From NCBI GenBank assembly GCA_008973525.1, contig WACJ01000081.1, forward strand, positions 310,001 through 374,000: 64,000 nt of DNA, in the 5' to 3' direction. The translations under genes and the position numbers were made by a program. The notes beneath the pieces are model-generated. The model was not told where the DNA came from and did no database searches. It saw nothing but the letters and a program-made list of their open reading frames with translations. This stretch comes from Stenopsyche tienmushanensis. Taxonomy: Eukaryota > Arthropoda > Insecta > Trichoptera > Stenopsychidae. This document shows positions 59,301 to 64,000 of the stretch, piece after piece (the first letter of the stretch is position 1; each line of letters starts with the position of its first letter).

Positions 59301-60236
59301 GACTGATCTTGATAGAAATAGTTCTACTGTTAAATCGTAATATTATATTTGGGTTATTCATCACTTCCTCACGTATTATTGGGTTGTTTATGGACCCCGA
59401 AGATGAATGTGAGTGCAATATGATGATACGTGCGCTTTTCCACAGTGACAATACAGCTTCTGCACGTATGGGATTAGCAGTCTTTCCCTTTTTGTAATTT
59501 CGTTATAGCGATACTTTCCAGATCGTTCGCTCTATCCCCTTAATGTCTTTTGTATTCCCGGCCCGATGACTAAGGACAGAACCGTCGCCGATCTTAATGA
59601 TGATACGATTTAATAACGTCCTCGTTAGTGCGACCCTAATATGTTAAATGGCCACCGACCCCTCACTCATTCAACTGAGGGACTTAAAAAAGTCAACTAC
59701 ATTTTCTAGCTTCACTTATCGTCGCGATTTGCAATTCACCCATTTGTCTATCGACCGAACGTCGAGATATTCTAATTTAAGTGACTCAATCAACTTGAAT
59801 GGAATCAGTGCACTATAAAATTGATTTGCAATCAAAGACGGAGTATCACAATCAGTCTAGTCGATTTAAATACAATTTGTTACGATCTAAGTGGATATAA
59901 TGATGAATAACTATACTTGAATGGAGACTAGTGGAAATTCATTCCAATTTTAATTTAGTTTTTCATTGCCTACCCCTTCGATTACTTATGTTTGTTTGAG
60001 TTGATTGACAGAATGCTAGATTGGGAACGTTTTTCGTCATAGATGATAATATTCAGGAAATCATTAAGATAAAGTAATGCAGTCTTTCATTCAGTCCTTA
60101 TAAGCCTTATGAGATCTCGCATGGCAGAAGTAAAATGTATTAGCTTCTAGGAATATTTATTTTATATTAATATTGCTTTTTTCCATTTGTTAACGGATGT
60201 TGTTAGCTTTACGATGAAGAATGTTGTTGGCTGTAT
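56331..60236. other. Unassigned sequence
   Basis: No repeat boundary or exon recognised. A C-rich patch lies at 57180-57320. Frames at 57145-57339 and 57455-57802 have no recognised product. Confidence 0.5.
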
Positions 60237-60532
60237 TTGTGTAATATACAATAAAATAGTCGCGCTACTGTACTAGTGGTTGCCTTATGCTACATATATA
60301 CACATACATATACATACAGTAAAGGCGGTGCAGCTCATGTGGATAGCGTGTCTATGGTGTGTACGACGAAAAAATGTGGAAATGATTACTTTTCTCACCG
60401 TCTCTGTTTCTCTCCAAAATCAATGTGCAAGACACTCTCCGTCTCTGTCTGTCTCCGAGCTCAACGCGTAAGAATTCTCTTTCTGTATCATTGGAATTTA
60501 GACACAACTCTGTGTCTTACTCCTTTAAGGGG
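60237..60532 (+). mobile_element. TTAA MITE family C (mosaic sharing the right end of family A)
   Basis: The right part (60395-60532) carries CTCTGTTTCTCTCC, CGAGCTCAACGCGTAAGAAT, ACACAACTCTGTGTCTTAC and CTTTAAGGGG followed by TTAA (60533-60536), as in family A. The left part, TTGTGTAATATACAATAAAA through GTGGTTGCCTTATGCTAC, has nothing in common with family A but is repeated at 56163-56330. The left terminus was not clearly found; the overlapping open frames at 60276-60536 are accidental. Confidence 0.6.
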
Positions 60533-60963
60533 TTAATCAACGATTTCATTTTAAAAAAGACGATTTCAACACAGAAGAATGACGAATAAATATAATTTGT
60601 TCGATTATCGAGTAAAATAAATTTTAATAAAGTAATTCTAAGATAAATATGTAGTGTTTTTATTTATATGAATTTTTTATAAACTTTTTTTATGCGATTT
60701 TTGGTACATTATATCACAATGATTTGAAGTTATGCGGTTTTTAAAAAGAATGGAACCTATCCCTTAGTTTTCTATGTAGTTCAAGTCTTTTTTATGCGAT
60801 TTTTTACATTCGACTCCCCGTCAAACGTATCTATCGCATAAAAGCAGATCCAAGTGTATTTGATCTGGAAAAATTTACAATTTTAAAAAAAAATTAATAT
60901 CAAAATCTGCTCGCATCTCAAATCTTGATTCCTTATAATTATTTCAAATATAATCATTTGGAC

Positions 60964-61285
60964 CAACGGTTTTTAAACCCATGTAGTTCGTGGATCCCTT
61001 CTTGAACAAAGATTTTTCTGCAAACCCACTCTTGAGATATTTTTTCGCGGACCTCATCTTTAATATTTTTTTGCCGGACCCCATCTCAACCCTTTTCCCC
61101 ATCCCAAACTTTTTTGCGTCGTTCTTGAGACTTAATTTTTCTAAGAAACAAACATTTCTTGGTTAAATATTGGTCAAAATAGATCTTATAATGTTTTCTA
61201 TAAATAGTTCCACAAAAATATCTTGTTCAAGTATAGATAAATGTATTATTTTATATTTTCGCAGACTCCAGACTAAGAACCGCTG
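60964..61285. mobile_element. Short hAT-type element, same family as 910-1964
   Basis: The left end CAACGGTTTTTAAAC starts at 60964 and the right end reads CAGCGGTTCTTAGTC inverted from 61285. The flanks ATTTGGAC (60956-60963) and ATTTAGAT (61286-61293) are an 8-base target duplication with two differences. Its interior repeats the GGACCCC and TCTTGTTCAAG-type segments of the 1 kb element in inverted orientation. Non-autonomous; no coding region. Confidence 0.8.
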
Positions 61286-61293
61286 ATTTAGAT

Positions 61294-63781
61294 CATGTCT
61301 CACATACATAAAATAGTATTGATCACAAATAACACTTCAAATACAGATTCGATGACTATTCAAAACTAACACTGTTTCATTATTTAAATTTGAATAATTA
61401 AGACGGTTGAGAGTAACCCACAGATCAACAGACCGAGTATTCTTCTATTCTAAATGTCATATCCGATATTGGAAGTAAGCGATCACCATAAAATACGTTT
61501 ATATGAATAAAATATCTATCCGTCCATCAACGTATGAATTCCATGATTAAATGGCATAATAATATTTATTTTAAAAATATATTTTGATTGTTGTTACAAA
61601 TCGGTAATTCATTAATATCACTGCCCAACTTTATCAACCAAACTGTATCTCAAAATATTTTTCATGATGATATTTGACTAGTTAGTAATATTTGTGCAAA
61701 ATTAATTCAATCAAATATAATTGAATTTTTAATAGCTTGCTATACATTAATACAAATCAAAGCCTTTAGGCATAAATCCCCATACAAAATTTCCAACATA
61801 CATACCCAATAGACACACGTTAATTAATTTCCATGTAAAAATATGATGTAAATTACCGCAAAATTAATTATATTTAAATGCACGTAATGCATACAAACAC
61901 ATCATGATTATGTTCATTCGAAATGCTGTTATCGCTGAATTTCATAAAAATAACTCTGTTATTATTTTTTGCAGTGCAATGTGTTCGTTGAAAGCGTTCG
62001 TTTTTTTTAAAATTAAAATAAAAAAAACCCAACAGCCCGTATTGTTTTAATCCAGTTTGTAAAAACACAGTGTATGTAGCTTATTTGTATTTGACAAATA
62101 TTCGTGATGTATTCAATTGAGTTGCACCCCTCCTGATCACGTCGTCCTTGATTCAATTATCCTGGCGGACAATTGGAGTGCAGGATTATACGAGGACGTC
62201 AAAAACACTTCAATGATTTTTTTTTCATTTCAATTACCGTCGTGATGATGGATGATCTGACTGCCGGCGTGCAGCTGAATCGAACCCGTTGGATTAATCC
62301 ACTCTTGCTAGAGGCGAATAAGTCATTAATAATCATTAGGAATCTTGTTCAACAAAATTGTAGCCGTTGGAAAAAATTAGATATCAATCCTTCGCAAGCC
62401 ATTAGATTGATAAAATAACCGGGTTTTATTTTAATTTATCAATGACACAATGTAAGAAAACTCGAACTTTACCATACGAGTAAGTAATCGTAAGGAATAC
62501 ATATTACATATTTTTAATTGAACAGTGTGACATGTGTACTGATGTCGCCACTGTAATAAAATTCACAATCTTTATCAACCAGATAAATTGGTAATATATA
62601 CAAGGAGGATTCTTCCTATAAGAATTGCTTGCTAAACGTTCTCACAGAATATGGCTAAAATTTCTGTTGCCTTACAAACATTTCAAACAGTTTGCTTGGA
62701 CAGATTTGTGGCATCCTTAATCAAGGTAATTGTGATTCTAAAAATGAATTTGATACATAAATGCTTCGCACATTGAAAGGATTAATTTAAAAAATAATAA
62801 AAAATATAAAAGCTGTTGTTTAGTTAACATATAGGTTTTCTTCACTTTAAACAATTTTTTCTTCGTTTGAGATCGTTTTTACGCAAGTTGCTTAAAAAAA
62901 ATCCTACGAACTTATTAGTAATGAATGTCTTTTGTTTTTCTCTGGTGGTTTTCCATTGGCGGCCTATTGTTAAGTTAGAGTAGGATTACTTTTAATAATT
63001 ATTTTTTAATTCAGATAATTACTCCATTCCAGTGAGATACATGTGGCATCCAAACAGCATTATATCAAGGTTGTGAACAATATTTCTAAGGATGTTAAGA
63101 GCAACGTAAAACCAATAGTTCAGATCTTAAAGTCGACCAATAGTCTTGACCGCAGGAGACATGTTTTTTCCGCGGCTTCCCTATTTTCGTAATTGTGATA
63201 TTTTTTCTGATAACATCTTATAGTGAAGAAACCTACGGAGGCCGTCCATCTAAAAGCGTAAATTTTACATTCGACATCCTCCCCCCCCCCAAAAAAAAAC
63301 AGTTAAAGTACTTAGTTTTTCAGATCGGAAATATTAACGAGTCTAGTCTTGCAAATTTGTTGATATATTTTTTCACGGTCTAGCACAGCATAACCATTGT
63401 TTGTGTGCGGAATTTGTTTTGCAAGACGTTTAACGAATATACCATGTTGGCGCATATTGAGCTGGTAAAGTGAAGTGGGGCGGGGAGAGGAAGTCTGGGT
63501 AGTCGCTAGTTAATAATAATAGTCCAAGGATCTAGCCCAATATATCAACGCTTGATATTATATAAAGATAAATAACTATTTAATTACTCATAGGTACACC
63601 GAAAATAATTAAATATCTTAGAATTTACTTTTTTAGAACCAGAAAATCAGACTAAGTTGTATCAATACTTAGATTACTTTTACTTTATTTGGCTTACATA
63701 GCCACATAAGTGAGCTCTATTTACAAACAACGTACTACGCCATTTCCATCTATCCTGAACCTCCTCCCGCTAACTGCTCGA
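61294..63781. other. Unassigned sequence
   Basis: AT-rich except a GC-richer patch at 62120-62330. No feature is supported beyond the homopolymer junction at 63280. Confidence 0.5.
63280..63299 (+). repeat. Poly-C / poly-A junction
   Basis: A run of about ten C is followed directly by nine A. Such homopolymers are prone to assembly and read errors. Confidence 0.85.
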
Positions 63782-63824
63782 ATTAAATGCACAGTCAATT
63801 CGCATTCAATATTCATCCCGTTAA

Positions 63825-63920
63825 CCCTTAGAATAGTGAAATAATTTAAAATTATAAACATAGATGCTATATTTGCTTATCCGCCACTTATCTGTCAGGA
63901 CCGTCGCTAAAGTAAAGTTG
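63825..63920 (+). mobile_element. TTAA MITE family A, truncated copy
   Basis: TTAA (63821-63824) is followed by CCCTTAGAATAGTGAAATAA and the family left part through CCACTTATCTGTCAGGACCG, then diverges. The 39 bases in front (63782-63820) match those in front of the copy at 25010 with two differences. Confidence 0.65.
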
Positions 63921-64000
63921 TTCTTTTAAACCTTTCGAGGTGTATGAATGTTTAACCAAATTTAGATCTTAGTTCTTGCTGATGGTAATTATTTTTCAAA

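Noticed and set aside
59309..59497. FHSDNTASARM, reminiscent of the mariner second-aspartate box.
   Set aside because: The conserved HHDN and following His are missing, and no further mariner motif follows in any frame.
1..64000. CRISPR arrays, operons, ribosome-binding sites and bacterial-type elements.
   Set aside because: No regularly spaced repeats, no clustered long frames and no Shine-Dalgarno context; the sequence is eukaryotic.

Overview
The window looks like AT-rich, gene-poor insect chromosomal DNA. The basis is eukaryotic splice signals, many decayed mariner, Tigger, hAT and TTAA-target (piggyBac-type) elements, and a short run of the arthropod telomere unit (CCTAA) at 11342-11361. 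I cannot fix the order. The TTAGG unit argues weakly against Diptera. Nothing bacterial, viral, CRISPR-like or operon-like is visible.

Host gene content is minimal. The best candidate is one first coding exon on the minus strand (34151 down to 34055). It encodes a signal peptide and a short mature start, and ends at a textbook GTAAGA donor. The end of its coding part resembles the N-terminus of Lachesin-type immunoglobulin cell-adhesion proteins, but it is too short for a firm name. A GC-rich block (about 34595-34915) just upstream fits a promoter or CpG-rich 5' region. No second exon is recognisable, so 1-34054 would be first-intron sequence and 34.9-64 kb would be upstream intergenic DNA. 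A 44-base exon-like segment at 42186-42229 on the plus strand is the only other host exon candidate.

Most of the recognisable content is transposon debris.
0-5 kb: a hAT element (910-1964) with a second hAT-type element nested inside it, a hAT dimerisation-domain relic, and a mariner relic.
9.5-13 kb: a TTAA MITE, a telomere-like run, and a hairpin trio.
16-24 kb: DDE-transposase scraps; a Tigger deletion derivative (19605-21863) split by a nearly complete mariner (20154-21438); a second hAT relic copy.
25-32 kb: a TTAA MITE, a SINE/LINE-like repeat, an internally deleted mariner (29340-30256), and MITE mosaics.
33-34.9 kb: the putative promoter and first exon.
35.8-49.5 kb: TTAA MITEs, tRNA-derived SINE relics, a possible solo LTR, and a perfect small hAT MITE (49118-49506).
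52-54.6 kb: a mariner relic, a transposase-like pseudogene with two in-frame stops, a TTAA MITE, and a BED-finger relic.
56-64 kb: mosaic TTAA MITEs and a short hAT (60964-61285) that serves as the empty-site paralogue of the nested insertion at 1 kb.

I found no previously undescribed biological system. The most informative signals are the family of mosaic TTAA MITEs that share ends but not middles, two cases of element-in-element insertion with readable target duplications, a hAT MITE with a repeated end-plus-target signature, and the orphan signal-peptide exon.
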